From Anaerobaca lacustris (GTDB taxonomy: Bacteria > Planctomycetota > Phycisphaerae > Sedimentisphaerales > Anaerobacaceae): 64,000 nt of DNA. The stretch lies in the NCBI RefSeq assembly GCF_030012215.1, contig NZ_JASCXX010000025.1, positions 1 through 64,000 on the forward strand. The letters run 5' to 3'. Both the position numbers and the translations under genes were made by a program. A model generated the notes under the pieces. It saw only the letters and a list, made by a program, of their open reading frames with translations, was not told the origin of the DNA and searched no databases. Below, one piece after another: positions 14,345 to 23,444 of the stretch; within the stretch, counting starts at the first letter, position 1, and the number at the start of each line of letters is the position of its first letter.

Positions 14345-17056
14345 ATGGCAGAAAAACGAGTGTATTTCTTCGGCAACGGAAAGGCTGAAGGCAATGCCAA
14401 GATGAAAGAACTCTTGGGGGGCAAAGGGGCCAATCTTGCCGAAATGACCAATCTGGGCGTGCCGGTGCCTCCGGGCTTCACGATCGCCACGAAGGTCTGC
14501 GGCGAGTACTACAAGTCGGGCGGCAAGTGGCCGAAGGGGCTGGCCGAGGAAGTGGCGGCGAACCTGGCCAAGCTCGAGAAGGCGATGGGGATGCGTCTGG
14601 GCGACCCGGAGCGTCCGCTGCTGGTCAGCGTCCGCAGCGGGGCGGCGTCCTCGATGCCCGGCATGATGGACACGGTCCTGAACCTGGGTCTCAACGACGA
14701 CGTGATCGAGGGAATCATCCGCAAGACCGGCAACCCGCGGTTCGCCTGGGACATTTATCGTCGGTTTATCGACATGTTCGGCGACGTCGTGATGGGCTGC
14801 GACCATGAATACTTCGAAGAGAAGATTCACGCGGCCAAGAAGAAGGCCGGCGTCGAGGTGGACAGCGAGCTCAGCGCCGAGCAGTTGCACGCCGTGGTGG
14901 AGGAGTACAAGAAGGTCTACAAGCAGCACGTCGGCAAGATGTTCCCGCAGGACGGGATGGATCAGCTCAAGCACGCGATCGACGCGGTGTTCGGCTCGTG
15001 GAACGGCGCCCGCGCCGTTCGCTATCGCGAGCTGAACAAGATCACCGGGCTGCTGGGCACCGCCGTCAACGTCCAGGCGATGGTCTTCGGCAACATGGGC
15101 GAGGATTGTGGCACGGGCGTCTGCTTCACGCGCAACCCCAGCACGGGCCAGAAGGAGTTCTACGGCGAATTCCTGATGAACGCCCAGGGCGAGGACGTCG
15201 TGGCCGGCATTCGCACGCCGATCGAGCTGAGCAAGCTCAACAAGGTGATGCCGAAGGCCTACAAAGAGCTGACCCGGCTGATGACGCGCCTGGAGAAGCA
15301 CTACAAGGACATGCAGGATATGGAGTTCACCATCCAGGAGAAGAAGCTCTATATCCTTCAGACGCGCACCGGCAAGCGCACCGCGCCGGCGGCCGTCCGG
15401 ATCGCCGTGGATATGGTCAACGAGCGGCTGATCCCGAAGAAGGACGCCGTGATGCGCGTGACGCCCGACCAGTTGGACCAGTTGCTGCACCCGCATTTCG
15501 ACGCCAAGGCCAAACGCGACGTCATCGCCAGCGGTCTTCCCGCTTCGCCCGGCGCCGCCGTCGGCCAGGTGGTCTTCACGGCCGACACCGCCGAAGAATG
15601 GAGAGACAAGGGCAAGAAGGTCATCCTGGTCCGCAAAGAGACCAGCCCGGAAGACATCGGCGGGATGGACGCGGCCGAGGGTATCCTGACGGCGTTCGGC
15701 GGGATGACCAGCCACGCCGCTGTGGTCGCTCGCGGCATGGGCAAGTGCTGCGTCGCCGGTGTGGCCGGCCTCAATATCGACTATGTCACCAAGAAGTTCA
15801 CGACCGGCAAGGTTACGGTCAAGGAAGGCGACTGGATCAGCCTTGACGGCTCCAAGGGCGAGGTGATCAAGGGGCAGGTCCCGACGGTCGAGCCGGAACT
15901 CAGCGGCGAATTCGGCAAGTTCATGAAGATTTGCGATCAGATTCGGACCCTGGGCATCCGCACCAACGCCGATACCCCGGCCGATTCGAAACGGGCCCGT
16001 GATTTCGGCGCCGAGGGCATCGGCCTGACGCGGACCGAGCATATGTTCTTCGAGGGCGATCGCATCTGGCCGGTGCGTCAGATGATTCTGGCCGCCGATG
16101 ACTACGCCGCGATGTTGACGAACCTCGATATGGCCGAGAACGATAAGGCCAGGAAGGCCGTCGAGAAGGAATACAGCGTCGCCAAGAAGCAGTTCGAAGG
16201 CGCTCTCAAGCAGCTTCTGCCGCTGCAACGGGGCGATTTCGAGGGGATCTTCACCGCGATGGCGGGGCTGCCCGTGACGGTTCGGCTGCTGGACCCGCCG
16301 CTGCACGAGTTCCTGCCCCAGGATGCCGCCAGCCAGGCCGAGATGGCCCGCCGGCTGGGCGTCAAGCCGAAGGTCGTCCAGGAGAAGGTCGCGTCCCTGC
16401 ACGAGTTCAACCCGATGCTGGGCCATCGTGGCTGCCGTCTGTCGATCACCTACCCGGCCATCGCCCGGATGCAGGGCCGTGCCATCATCGAAGCGGCCCT
16501 GAACGTGAAAAAGAAGGGCAAGAAGGTGTTGCCCGAGATCATGATCCCGCTGGTCGGCACCGTGGCCGAGCTGAAGATCGTCAAGGACGATATCGTCGAT
16601 GAGATCAACGCGGTCTTCAAAGAGCGTAAGGCGAAGATCCCCTACATGGTCGGGACGATGATCGAGGTGCCCAGGGCCGCTCTGACGGCCGATGAGATCG
16701 CCACGGAGGCCCAGTTCTTCAGCTTCGGGACCAACGACCTGACGCAGATGACGATGGGCTTCTCCCGCGACGACGCCGGCAAGTTCCTCGGCGAGTACGT
16801 CCGCAAGGGCATCTACAAGGACGATCCCTTCCAGAAGCTGGATCAGACGGGCGTCGGCAAGCTCGTCGAGATGGGCACGAAGCTCGGCCGCAAGGTCCGC
16901 AAGAACCTGAAGGTCGGGATCTGCGGCGAGCACGGCGGCGAGCCCAGCAGCATCGAGTTTTGCCACCGCGTCGGCATGAATTACGTGTCCTGCTCGCCGT
17001 TCCGCGTACCGATCGCCCGGCTGGCGGCGGCCCAGGCGGCGGTCAGAAACAAGTAA
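14345..17056 (+). CDS. ppdK: Pyruvate, phosphate dikinase
   Basis: 903 residues from ATG 14345, nine bases after GAAGGAG; upstream in-frame starts lack such a site. N-terminal ATP-grasp domain: LLGGKGANLAEM, VSVRSGAASSMPGMMDTVLN. The central swivelling domain has the phospho-His loop GGMTSHAAVVARGMGKCC with H457. The C-terminal PEP-binding barrel has LTRTEHMF, HEFNPMLGHRGCRL, FSFGTNDLTQMTMG and GICGEHGGEPSS with catalytic C860. The enzyme interconverts pyruvate, ATP and phosphate with PEP, AMP and pyrophosphate, supporting gluconeogenesis or PPi-dependent glycolysis. It is slightly longer than the usual 875-880 residues. It has its own promoter and terminator, so it is monocistronic. Confidence 0.97.
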   Translation: MAEKRVYFFGNGKAEGNAKMKELLGGKGANLAEMTNLGVPVPPGFTIATKVCGEYYKSGGKWPKGLAEEVAANLAKLEKAMGMRLGDPERPLLVSVRSGAASSMPGMMDTVLNLGLNDDVIEGIIRKTGNPRFAWDIYRRFIDMFGDVVMGCDHEYFEEKIHAAKKKAGVEVDSELSAEQLHAVVEEYKKVYKQHVGKMFPQDGMDQLKHAIDAVFGSWNGARAVRYRELNKITGLLGTAVNVQAMVFGNMGEDCGTGVCFTRNPSTGQKEFYGEFLMNAQGEDVVAGIRTPIELSKLNKVMPKAYKELTRLMTRLEKHYKDMQDMEFTIQEKKLYILQTRTGKRTAPAAVRIAVDMVNERLIPKKDAVMRVTPDQLDQLLHPHFDAKAKRDVIASGLPASPGAAVGQVVFTADTAEEWRDKGKKVILVRKETSPEDIGGMDAAEGILTAFGGMTSHAAVVARGMGKCCVAGVAGLNIDYVTKKFTTGKVTVKEGDWISLDGSKGEVIKGQVPTVEPELSGEFGKFMKICDQIRTLGIRTNADTPADSKRARDFGAEGIGLTRTEHMFFEGDRIWPVRQMILAADDYAAMLTNLDMAENDKARKAVEKEYSVAKKQFEGALKQLLPLQRGDFEGIFTAMAGLPVTVRLLDPPLHEFLPQDAASQAEMARRLGVKPKVVQEKVASLHEFNPMLGHRGCRLSITYPAIARMQGRAIIEAALNVKKKGKKVLPEIMIPLVGTVAELKIVKDDIVDEINAVFKERKAKIPYMVGTMIEVPRAALTADEIATEAQFFSFGTNDLTQMTMGFSRDDAGKFLGEYVRKGIYKDDPFQKLDQTGVGKLVEMGTKLGRKVRKNLKVGICGEHGGEPSSIEFCHRVGMNYVSCSPFRVPIARLAAAQAAVRNK

Positions 17057-17063
17057 GACGGTA

Positions 17064-17091
17064 TTGACAGACACCGTCTCGGCGGTACAAT
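17064..17091 (+). promoter_or_regulatory. Sigma70-like promoter of tRNA-His
   Basis: TTGACA (17064-17069), 16-base spacer, TACAAT (17086-17091). The predicted start (17097-17099) falls inside the 5' arm of the terminator hairpin at 17093-17124, so transcripts from this promoter would lack part of that stem. Confidence 0.6.
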
Positions 17092-17092
17092 G

Positions 17093-17129
17093 CAAGGTGT
17101 GCCGGGGTTCCTCGGCGCACCTTGTTTTT
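17093..17129 (+). terminator. Rho-independent terminator after ppdK
   Basis: A 12-bp stem (CAAGGTGTGCCG with CGGCGCACCTTG, one G-U pair) around an 8-base loop, followed at once by TTTTT (17125-17129). It is well placed to end ppdK transcription 37 bases after its stop. It lies between the tRNA promoter and the tRNA. Confidence 0.8.
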
Positions 17130-17131
17130 GT

Positions 17132-17206
17132 GGTGAGAGTAGCTCAGCTGGTTAGAGCACCAGATTGTGGATCTGGGGGTCGCGGGTTCGAATCCCGTCT
17201 TTCACC
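17132..17206 (+). tRNA. tRNA-His (anticodon GTG)
   Basis: The cloverleaf folds cleanly: extra G(-1) at 17132 opposite C73, acceptor GTGAGAG with CTTTCAC, D-arm GCTC..GAGC, anticodon stem CCAGA/TCTGG with loop TTGTGGA and anticodon GTG at 17167-17169, and T-arm GCGGG-TTCGAAT-CCCGT. The encoded G(-1) paired with C73 is the identity feature of tRNA-His. CCA is not encoded. It has its own promoter just upstream. Confidence 0.96.
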
Positions 17207-17497
17207 CTTGACTGATTCTGTCTCCCCATCGCCTCGCGCAGGGGCGATGCTCTGCGCCGGTTCGAGCGGTGGAATCACGCCACAATGTCGCGTTATCGGC
17301 CGGTATCTGCGGTTTTCTGCAATATCGTTCTGTCCGAAAGCGTCGATACGCACGGAAAACGTTTTGTGGTCGTGGTGGCTCCGCGTACAATGGGTACGGC
17401 GGACCCCATTCGGCTGGAGCGTTGCTGCCGGTGCGCTGCACGGCGCGGCGTGCCTTGACTGAGAAAGAGAGAGAGTCCATTCGATGGAGACGATTCT
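17207..17497. other. Intergenic region between tRNA-His and the efflux operon
   Basis: No gene seen. It holds a candidate promoter for the downstream operon (17364-17391) and otherwise nothing I can identify. Confidence 0.5.
17364..17391 (+). promoter_or_regulatory. Candidate promoter of the TolC/MFP/ABC operon
   Basis: TTGTGG (17364-17369), 16-base spacer, TACAAT (17386-17391). The -10 is good and the -35 partial; about 107 bases upstream of the first gene. Confidence 0.4.
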
Positions 17498-19135
17498 GTG
17501 ACGACTGAATGGCGAAGGTGCTTCACGTTGTGCGGGGCGGGGCACGCCATCCTGTTGGCCTGGGGGCTTTGCGTCCTCGTCCTGGGCATGGCCGGGGGAT
17601 GCAGTCGCGAGCACTACAAGGCGAAGGCCGACGAGGAGGTCTACAAGATTATCGAAAACAAGTGGCAGGATGACTTCGGTCAGGTGGCCAACTACCGGAT
17701 TCAGGACGCCGATCCGAACGAGGTGGCGGTCCTGGAGGTGGTCCCGCCCGGCGGCGTGCTGAGTCTGGCCGAGGCGGTGGAGATCGCCACGCGGTACAGC
17801 CGGGAGTATCAATCGCAGAAGGAGTCGCTGTACCTGGCGGCACTCGATCTGACGTTGACGCGGCACCGGTATGCACCGCAGTGGTTCGGAACGTTCGACG
17901 CAACCTATGCCCGCAACGCAGCGGGGGAAGACATCACGGCGGGGGCCTCCGGCGGCGTCAATCAGACGTTTCTCTTCGCCAACGGCCTGCAGATGACAAG
18001 CGGTTTGGCGGTGGACTGGGCACGGTTTCTGACCGGCGACCCGCAGACGACGCTGGGGTCGGTGCTCACCAGCACCCTGGCGTTTCCCTTGTTGGGTTCG
18101 GGGGCCGGCCTGTCGGCGTGGGAGAACCTGACGCAGGCCGAGCGGAATGTGCTGTATCGCATCCGCACGTTCAATCGCTATCGCCAGACCTTTGTCGTCT
18201 CGATCATCAGCGACTATTACCGGGTCCTGCAACAGAGAGAGACCGTTTCGATCCAGGAGGCGAGCTATCGTCGGCTGGTGGAGTCAACGAACCAGTTGCG
18301 GATGGAGGTGGAGGTGGGCCAGCGGCCCGCGTACGATCTGGGCGAGGCCGAGCAGCGGCTGCTTTCGGCCGAACAGAGCCTGGTTTCGGCCCGCCAGCGC
18401 TACGAGCAGACGCTGGACCGCTTCAAGATTCGCCTGGCCCTGCCGAGCGACGCCCACGTCTCGCTGGACCCGAACGAGCTGACGATGCTGGCCGATCTCG
18501 GGATCAGCCAGCCGGAGTATACCGAGGCAGACGCCACGGAGTTGGCCTTGACACGGCGTCTGGATCTGGCCAACACGCGAGATGGACTCTACGACGCCGA
18601 GCGGAAGCTGGAATTGGCCGCCAAGGGCCTGGGGGTCCAGTTGAACCTGATCGGCAGCGCCAACGTCGCCTCGGAGCCGGAGACAAAGTTCGCGTCGCTC
18701 CAGTTCGACGAAGGACGCTATCAGCTCGGGCTGGAGGCGGATCTGCCGCTCGATCGCAAGGCCGAGCGGAACGCCTATCGCGAGTCCCTGATCACGGTTC
18801 AACAGCGCTATCGCAACTACGACGAGCAGGTCGATGAGATCAAGCTCGGCGTGCGCCAGGCGTATCGCGACCTGGCGGAGACCGCCGAGAGCTATCGTAT
18901 TCAACAGATCGGTCTGAATCTGGCGCAGCGGCGCGTGGAGGTCGAGAAGCTGTCGCTTCAGTACGGGCGGGGCACCGTGCGACTGCTGCTCGATTCCGAA
19001 GACGCGCTCGTTCGGGCGCAGAACGACGTCCTGGGCGCCCTGGTCGATCACATGATTGCGAAGCTGAGCTTCTTTCGGGATATCGGGGTGCTACAAGTCA
19101 GACCGGACGGCATGTGGGAGCAGACGGCACAATGA
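17498..19135 (+). CDS. TolC-family outer-membrane efflux lipoprotein
   Basis: 545 residues from a GTG at 17498 with GGAG nine bases upstream. A signal peptide ends in the lipobox GMAGGC (Cys near 35). The body has the OEP (TolC) fold: long amphipathic coiled-coil helices such as LSLAEAVEIATRYSREYQ, RQTFVVSIISDYYRVLQ, YDLGEAEQRLLSAEQSL and, in the second repeat, TRRLDLANTRDGLYDAER and VRQAYRDLAETAESYRIQQ, with beta stretches between. It should form the outer-membrane channel of a tripartite exporter with the periplasmic adaptor and MacB-like pump encoded next. Its TGA overlaps the ATG of the adaptor gene (ATGA), implying coupling. Cargo is unknown. Confidence 0.9.
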   Translation: MTTEWRRCFTLCGAGHAILLAWGLCVLVLGMAGGCSREHYKAKADEEVYKIIENKWQDDFGQVANYRIQDADPNEVAVLEVVPPGGVLSLAEAVEIATRYSREYQSQKESLYLAALDLTLTRHRYAPQWFGTFDATYARNAAGEDITAGASGGVNQTFLFANGLQMTSGLAVDWARFLTGDPQTTLGSVLTSTLAFPLLGSGAGLSAWENLTQAERNVLYRIRTFNRYRQTFVVSIISDYYRVLQQRETVSIQEASYRRLVESTNQLRMEVEVGQRPAYDLGEAEQRLLSAEQSLVSARQRYEQTLDRFKIRLALPSDAHVSLDPNELTMLADLGISQPEYTEADATELALTRRLDLANTRDGLYDAERKLELAAKGLGVQLNLIGSANVASEPETKFASLQFDEGRYQLGLEADLPLDRKAERNAYRESLITVQQRYRNYDEQVDEIKLGVRQAYRDLAETAESYRIQQIGLNLAQRRVEVEKLSLQYGRGTVRLLLDSEDALVRAQNDVLGALVDHMIAKLSFFRDIGVLQVRPDGMWEQTAQ

Positions 19136-21327
19136 AACATGAAAAAGGCAACCAAGCGAAACCAAGTTCGCCGAGTCAACCTCATCAATCGAAGGGGGCC
19201 CGACGGCCCCGGAAGCGGCGCTGGGTGATCCCGCTGGTCTTCCTCGTTGTCGTGGCCGGTGTCTCGGCGCTCGTCGCTTCGATCAAACTGGACGCCAGCG
19301 CCGCCGGGACGTCGGGCAACACGTTCACGGCGCGTCGCGACGACCTGATCATTACGGTGACCGAAGGCGGCAGCATTCGCGCGCACAAGTCGATTGAATA
19401 CCGCTGCGAAGTCGAATCGCGCGGCGCGCAGGTCACGATCCTCGACATCGTCCCTCCCGGAACATATGTCACTGAGGAGGATGTGAGGAACGGCATGGCT
19501 TTGGTCAAGCTGGATTCCTCGGCTTTGGAAGAACAGCTTGAGCGCGAGAAGATGGAGCTTTCCGGCGACCAGGAGAATGTGACCAGCGCCAGGGAGGCCT
19601 ACGACATCCAGGTGATTCAGAATGAGAGCGATATCGCCGAGGGGCGGCTGCGGGTTCGGTTCGCCCTGATGGATCTCCAGAAATACCTGGGGGCCGAGTT
19701 GGCAGAGAGGCTGACGCGAGACGCTAATGAGGCGACGGATCTGACCCGACACGTTTCGCCGTTTCTTGCCGAGGTGCGTGACGACCCGAATCTGCTGGAC
19801 GGGTCGGCGGCCGGGCAGGAGCTCAAACGGTTCAACGATGACATCGTTCTGGCGGCGGGCAACCTGAAGAACGCCCAGTCGCGGCTGGCCGGCACGGAGA
19901 AGCTTTATGACGCCAACTACGTTTCCCGGCTCGATCTGGACGGGGACCGGCTGACGGTCACCAACCGTGAGTTTTCCGCACAGAACGCCGTGGTCAATCT
20001 CGACCTGTTTCTCCGCTACGATTTCCCCAAGAACGCCGAGCAAAACCTGAGCGACTACATCGAAGCCGGGCGGCGGCTGGAACGGACATACGCCCAGTGC
20101 CGTTCGCGTCTGGCGCAGGCCCAAGCCCGGCTGGCCAACGCGCAGGAGCGCTTCCGGGCGCAGCAGACGCGGGTCAACGACCTCGAGCAGCAGATCGCCA
20201 ACTGCACGATTCGCGCCAAGGCGCCGGGCCTGGTCATCTACGGCACCGGTGGCAGCGGCGATGCCTTTCGGGCGATGCGAGGCCGGGGGGGCGGCGGCAG
20301 TGGCATTATTGCCGAGGGTGAAGTGGTCTTCCAGGGCCAGACGCTGATCTCGATGCCGAACACCGCGGCGATGGTGGCCGAGATCGGCGTCCACGAGACG
20401 GAGGTGGACAAGGTCTCTCCGGGCCAGCCGGCCACGATCGTGATGGACGCCTTTCCCGACCGGGTGCTGCACGGCGAGGTGCTCGAAGTGGCGCCGCTGC
20501 CGGACCAGCAGCGAGGTTGGATGAACCCCGACCTGAAGATCTACACGACCCTCGTGCGGATCGACGGAAGGCATGATTTTCTGCGGACGAGGATGTCCTG
20601 CAAGGTCGAGATCCTCGTGCGCGAGCTGCACGACGTTGTCATCGTGCCCATTCAGGTGGTGGCCAACCGCCAGGGGCGGAAGATCTGCTATGTTGCGACG
20701 CCGCAGGGGCCGCAGGAGCGTGAGGTCGAGACCGGCGCGTTCAACGATACCTTCGTTCAGATCGTCAGCGGTCTGGAGGCCGGGGAAGAGGTTCTGATGA
20801 ATCCCCCGTCGATCACGGAGTCCGGCGCCGCTTCGTCGTTCCGTGAACGCGCGCAGAGGCCGGTGCCCGGCGCCGGCGGTGGAACAGACGCCCCGTCGCC
20901 CGGAACGCCGGGTGGGGATGCCGTCGAACGGGCCCCGGATCGTCCTGGATTGCCGGGCGCAGGAGAGGGCCCCGGCGAGACGACGCCGAGGCGCCCGCGA
21001 GGCGGCGCCGATCTTCCGGGCGCCGCCGAGATGACGCCGGAGCAGCGCCAGCAAATGATGGAACGCCCGCCGCGTCAGGGCGGCGGCCCTGGAATGCCGG
21101 GCGGTGCGGAGATGACACCCGAACAAAGGCAGCAGATGATGGAACGAATGCGTCGCGAAGTAGGCGAGATGACGCCGGAGCAGCGGCAGCAGATGATGGA
21201 GCGATTCCAGCGTCAAGGCGGTGGGCGCGGTCCTCGCGGCGACGGTGCGTCGGGACAGGCGGCGCCGCCGAGCGGCGGGGGAGATGCGACGCCGGCAACA
21301 CCTGCGCCGACGCCGCCGACGAATTAA
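19132..21327 (+). CDS. Periplasmic adaptor (HlyD/MacA-like membrane fusion protein) with repetitive C-terminal tail
   Basis: 731 residues from ATG 19132, which overlaps the TolC-like stop. A basic cytoplasmic stretch (ARRPRKRRW) precedes one membrane helix (VIPLVFLVVVAGVSALVA). Then come a beta-barrel/lipoyl part (TEGGSIRAHKSIEYRCEVES), a long coiled coil (about 130-360, e.g. CRSRLAQAQARLANAQERFRA cut here to its pattern of Leu/Ala heptads) and a return strand ending IVPIQVVANRQGRKICYV. The last 170 residues are Pro/Gly/Gln/Met-rich and contain EMTPEQRQQMMER three times. This tail is far longer than in MacA (about 370 residues in all). It links the outer-membrane channel and the MacB-like pump. 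Confidence 0.88.
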   Translation: MKHEKGNQAKPSSPSQPHQSKGARRPRKRRWVIPLVFLVVVAGVSALVASIKLDASAAGTSGNTFTARRDDLIITVTEGGSIRAHKSIEYRCEVESRGAQVTILDIVPPGTYVTEEDVRNGMALVKLDSSALEEQLEREKMELSGDQENVTSAREAYDIQVIQNESDIAEGRLRVRFALMDLQKYLGAELAERLTRDANEATDLTRHVSPFLAEVRDDPNLLDGSAAGQELKRFNDDIVLAAGNLKNAQSRLAGTEKLYDANYVSRLDLDGDRLTVTNREFSAQNAVVNLDLFLRYDFPKNAEQNLSDYIEAGRRLERTYAQCRSRLAQAQARLANAQERFRAQQTRVNDLEQQIANCTIRAKAPGLVIYGTGGSGDAFRAMRGRGGGGSGIIAEGEVVFQGQTLISMPNTAAMVAEIGVHETEVDKVSPGQPATIVMDAFPDRVLHGEVLEVAPLPDQQRGWMNPDLKIYTTLVRIDGRHDFLRTRMSCKVEILVRELHDVVIVPIQVVANRQGRKICYVATPQGPQEREVETGAFNDTFVQIVSGLEAGEEVLMNPPSITESGAASSFRERAQRPVPGAGGGTDAPSPGTPGGDAVERAPDRPGLPGAGEGPGETTPRRPRGGADLPGAAEMTPEQRQQMMERPPRQGGGPGMPGGAEMTPEQRQQMMERMRREVGEMTPEQRQQMMERFQRQGGGRGPRGDGASGQAAPPSGGGDATPATPAPTPPTN
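21028..21204 (+). repeat. Three copies of a 13-codon unit encoding EMTPEQRQQMMER
   Basis: Copies at 21028-21066, 21109-21147 and 21166-21204 encode the same 13 residues, yet with different codons (ACG/ACA, CGC/AGG/CGG, CAA/CAG). That points to selection on the peptide rather than recent DNA duplication. Confidence 0.85.
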
Positions 21328-21365
21328 GACTCCGAACCGGATAAGGCCGAAGGAACCAAGAGGCG

Positions 21366-22091
21366 ATGATCGACTTTCGTCAAGAGTTTGCATTCGATGA
21401 GGACGGTCCCATTCTCGTGATGGAAGACCTGTGCAAGAGCTATCAGCTTGGAAGCACCGAGCTGCGGGTGTTGCGCGAGATCAATCTGGCCATCGAGAGC
21501 GGCGAGTACGTGGCCATCATGGGACCGAGCGGCTCGGGCAAGTCGACGCTGCTGAACATGATCGGCTGCCTCGATCGACCGACCAGCGGCGACTACCGTC
21601 TCGGCGGTCAGAGCGTTTCGGATCTGGACGATGACGAGCTGTCCAAGATTCGCGGCGCCCGCATCGGGTTCGTGTTCCAGTCGTTCAATCTGATCGCCCA
21701 GTTGAACGTCGTCGAGAACATCGAAATCCCGATGTACTACCAGGGCTACACCGAGCACGAGAGCGACGAGCGGGCGCGGGAACTGGCCACCATGGTCGGC
21801 CTGGGCGATCGGCTCGACCACCGTCCTTCCGAACTGAGCGGCGGCCAGCAACAGCGTGTGGCGATCGCGCGCGCCCTGTCCAACGATCCCCTGATCATCC
21901 TGGCCGACGAGCCGACGGGCAATCTGGATTCGTCGAGCGGGGCCGATATCCTGACGATTCTCGATCGTCTTCACAACGAGGGTAAGACGCTGATCGTCGT
22001 GACGCACGACGAGCAGATCGCGACGCGGGCCGAGCGTGTGATCCGGCTCTTCGACGGCTACGTCGATAAGGAAGAGTTCAATAAACGGTAG
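21366..22091 (+). CDS. ABC transporter ATP-binding protein, MacB/LolD type
   Basis: 241 residues; AAGAGGC lies just before the ATG at 21366. Walker [11 protein letters not shown]-loop VFQSFNLI, signature [15 protein letters not shown], Walker [14 protein letters not shown] and H-loop VVTHD are all intact. GCLDRPTSG and the DEPTGNLDS wording mark the LolD/MacB/SalX subfamily that pairs with MacB_PCD permeases. It hydrolyses ATP in the cytoplasm to drive the permease encoded six bases downstream. Start: a slightly extended N-terminus ([15 protein letters not shown]) precedes the canonical strand. Part of the TolC/MFP/ABC/MacB operon. Confidence 0.95.
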   Translation: MIDFRQEFAFDEDGPILVMEDLCKSYQLGSTELRVLREINLAIESGEYVAIMGPSGSGKSTLLNMIGCLDRPTSGDYRLGGQSVSDLDDDELSKIRGARIGFVFQSFNLIAQLNVVENIEIPMYYQGYTEHESDERARELATMVGLGDRLDHRPSELSGGQQQRVAIARALSNDPLIILADEPTGNLDSSSGADILTILDRLHNEGKTLIVVTHDEQIATRAERVIRLFDGYVDKEEFNKR

Positions 22092-22097
22092 GACGCT

Positions 22098-23405
22098 ATG
22101 TTCTTCTTTCGCCTGAAACGTACGGTCAAGCTCGGGTTCAAGAGCCTTTGGATGCACCGTCTGCGTTCGACGCTGACAACGCTGGGGATCATCTTCGGCG
22201 TCTCTTCGGTGATCGCCATGCTGGCCATCGGCGAGGGGGCCAGCCGGGATGCACAGGAAAAGATCGCCCAACTCGGCAGCCGCAACATCATCATCAAAAC
22301 CGTCAAACCGCCGGAAGACCAAGCCGCCGGCGGTCAGCAGCAGACCTTGATGGAATACGGCCTGACCTACAAGGATGCCGAGCGATTTCAAGACGCCATT
22401 CCCAACGTGCAGGTGATCGTGCCGAATCGGCGGATCTCCCAGCAGGCCCTCTACCGCAACCGCCGCACGTCTCTCGAGGTGGTCGGGACCGTGCCCTGGT
22501 ATCCTGATATCTCTCCAACGCGTGTTCGGTTCGGTCGGTTTCTCAGCAGCACGGACATGCACTACAGGCAGGGCGTCTGCGTCCTCGATGAGCGCGTGGT
22601 CAAAGAGTTGTTCGCGATCGACGACCCGATCGGCCAGGACGTCAAGATCGGTGGAGATTACTATCGCGTGGTGGGCGTCGCCGCCGAACAGAGCCAGACG
22701 CCCGAGTCGGCGGATGCGGAGACCAGAGACGCGACGGGGGCCAAGAGAGCGGCCGGAGCCAATGTCGGCGCCATGTACGTTCCCTTGACAACGGTGCGCG
22801 AACGCTTCGGCGAGATGACGATGCAGATGTCGTCCGGCGGCGGCGGGACGCTGGAGCGGATCGAGCTTCAGGAGATCATCGTCCAGGTGCAGGACGTCGA
22901 TATGGTCATGGGAACGCGCCAGAGCGTGCAGACCCTTCTGACCCGCTTTCACAGGAAGAACGACTACGAGATCATCGTTCCGCTGGAACTGATGCGGCAG
23001 GCGAAGGATTTCCAGCGGATCTTCACCATCGTTCTCGGTTCCATCGCCGCGATCTCTCTGCTGGTGGGCGGGATCGGCATCATGAACATCATGATGGCCA
23101 CGGTCAGCGAGCGGACGCGGGAGATCGGCATCCGTCGGGCTCTCGGCGCCAAGAAGAAGGATATCGTGATCCAGTTCCTCTCGGAGACGCTGATCCTGAC
23201 GCTGTCCGGCGGCATTCTCGGCATGGCTCTCGGCGCGTTGATCCCGTTCTTCGTGACGCACTTTGGCCAGATGCGGACGGTCATCACAGGCAGCTCGCTG
23301 GTCCTGGCCTTCGGGATCAGCGGGGCCGTCGGGATCGCCTTCGGCCTGTATCCGGCCTATCGCGCCGCCAATATGGACCCCATCGAGTCGCTGCGGCACG
23401 AATGA
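22098..23405 (+). CDS. MacB-like ABC transporter permease
   Basis: 435 residues. One N-terminal membrane helix after LGFKSLWMHRLRSTLTTLGIIFGVSSVIAM (typical MacB/FtsX start, shortened here), a periplasmic MacB_PCD domain (about 50-310) and three C-terminal helices beginning IFTIVLGSIAAISLLVGGIGIMN, followed by TREIGIRRALGAKKKDI and the conserved ending PAYRAANMDPIESLRHE. Such pumps act mechanically, pushing substrates from the periplasm through a TolC channel. With its ATPase, adaptor and TolC-like partner, all four genes form one operon. The periplasmic domain contains an Ala/Glu-rich insertion near residue 195-220. Cargo (peptide, siderophore or lipoprotein) is not evident. Confidence 0.95.
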   Translation: MFFFRLKRTVKLGFKSLWMHRLRSTLTTLGIIFGVSSVIAMLAIGEGASRDAQEKIAQLGSRNIIIKTVKPPEDQAAGGQQQTLMEYGLTYKDAERFQDAIPNVQVIVPNRRISQQALYRNRRTSLEVVGTVPWYPDISPTRVRFGRFLSSTDMHYRQGVCVLDERVVKELFAIDDPIGQDVKIGGDYYRVVGVAAEQSQTPESADAETRDATGAKRAAGANVGAMYVPLTTVRERFGEMTMQMSSGGGGTLERIELQEIIVQVQDVDMVMGTRQSVQTLLTRFHRKNDYEIIVPLELMRQAKDFQRIFTIVLGSIAAISLLVGGIGIMNIMMATVSERTREIGIRRALGAKKKDIVIQFLSETLILTLSGGILGMALGALIPFFVTHFGQMRTVITGSSLVLAFGISGAVGIAFGLYPAYRAANMDPIESLRHE

Positions 23406-23410
23406 GCGCG

Positions 23411-23429
23411 CGTCGCCCGTTCGGCGACG
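23411..23429. terminator. Hairpin between convergent MacB-like and LOG genes
   Basis: CGTCGCC and GGCGACG form a 7-bp stem with a 5-base loop in the 39-base gap. There is no T-run, so a terminator role is uncertain. Confidence 0.35.
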
Positions 23430-23444
23430 GTGCGGTCCCGTGGA

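Noticed and set aside
14222-17095. 957-codon minus-strand frame opposite ppdK
   Set aside because: Shadow of ppdK; its translation is rich in Leu/Asp/His/Arg with no domain.
19048-21393. 781-codon minus-strand frame opposite the adaptor gene
   Set aside because: Antisense shadow; composition and lack of motifs argue against coding.
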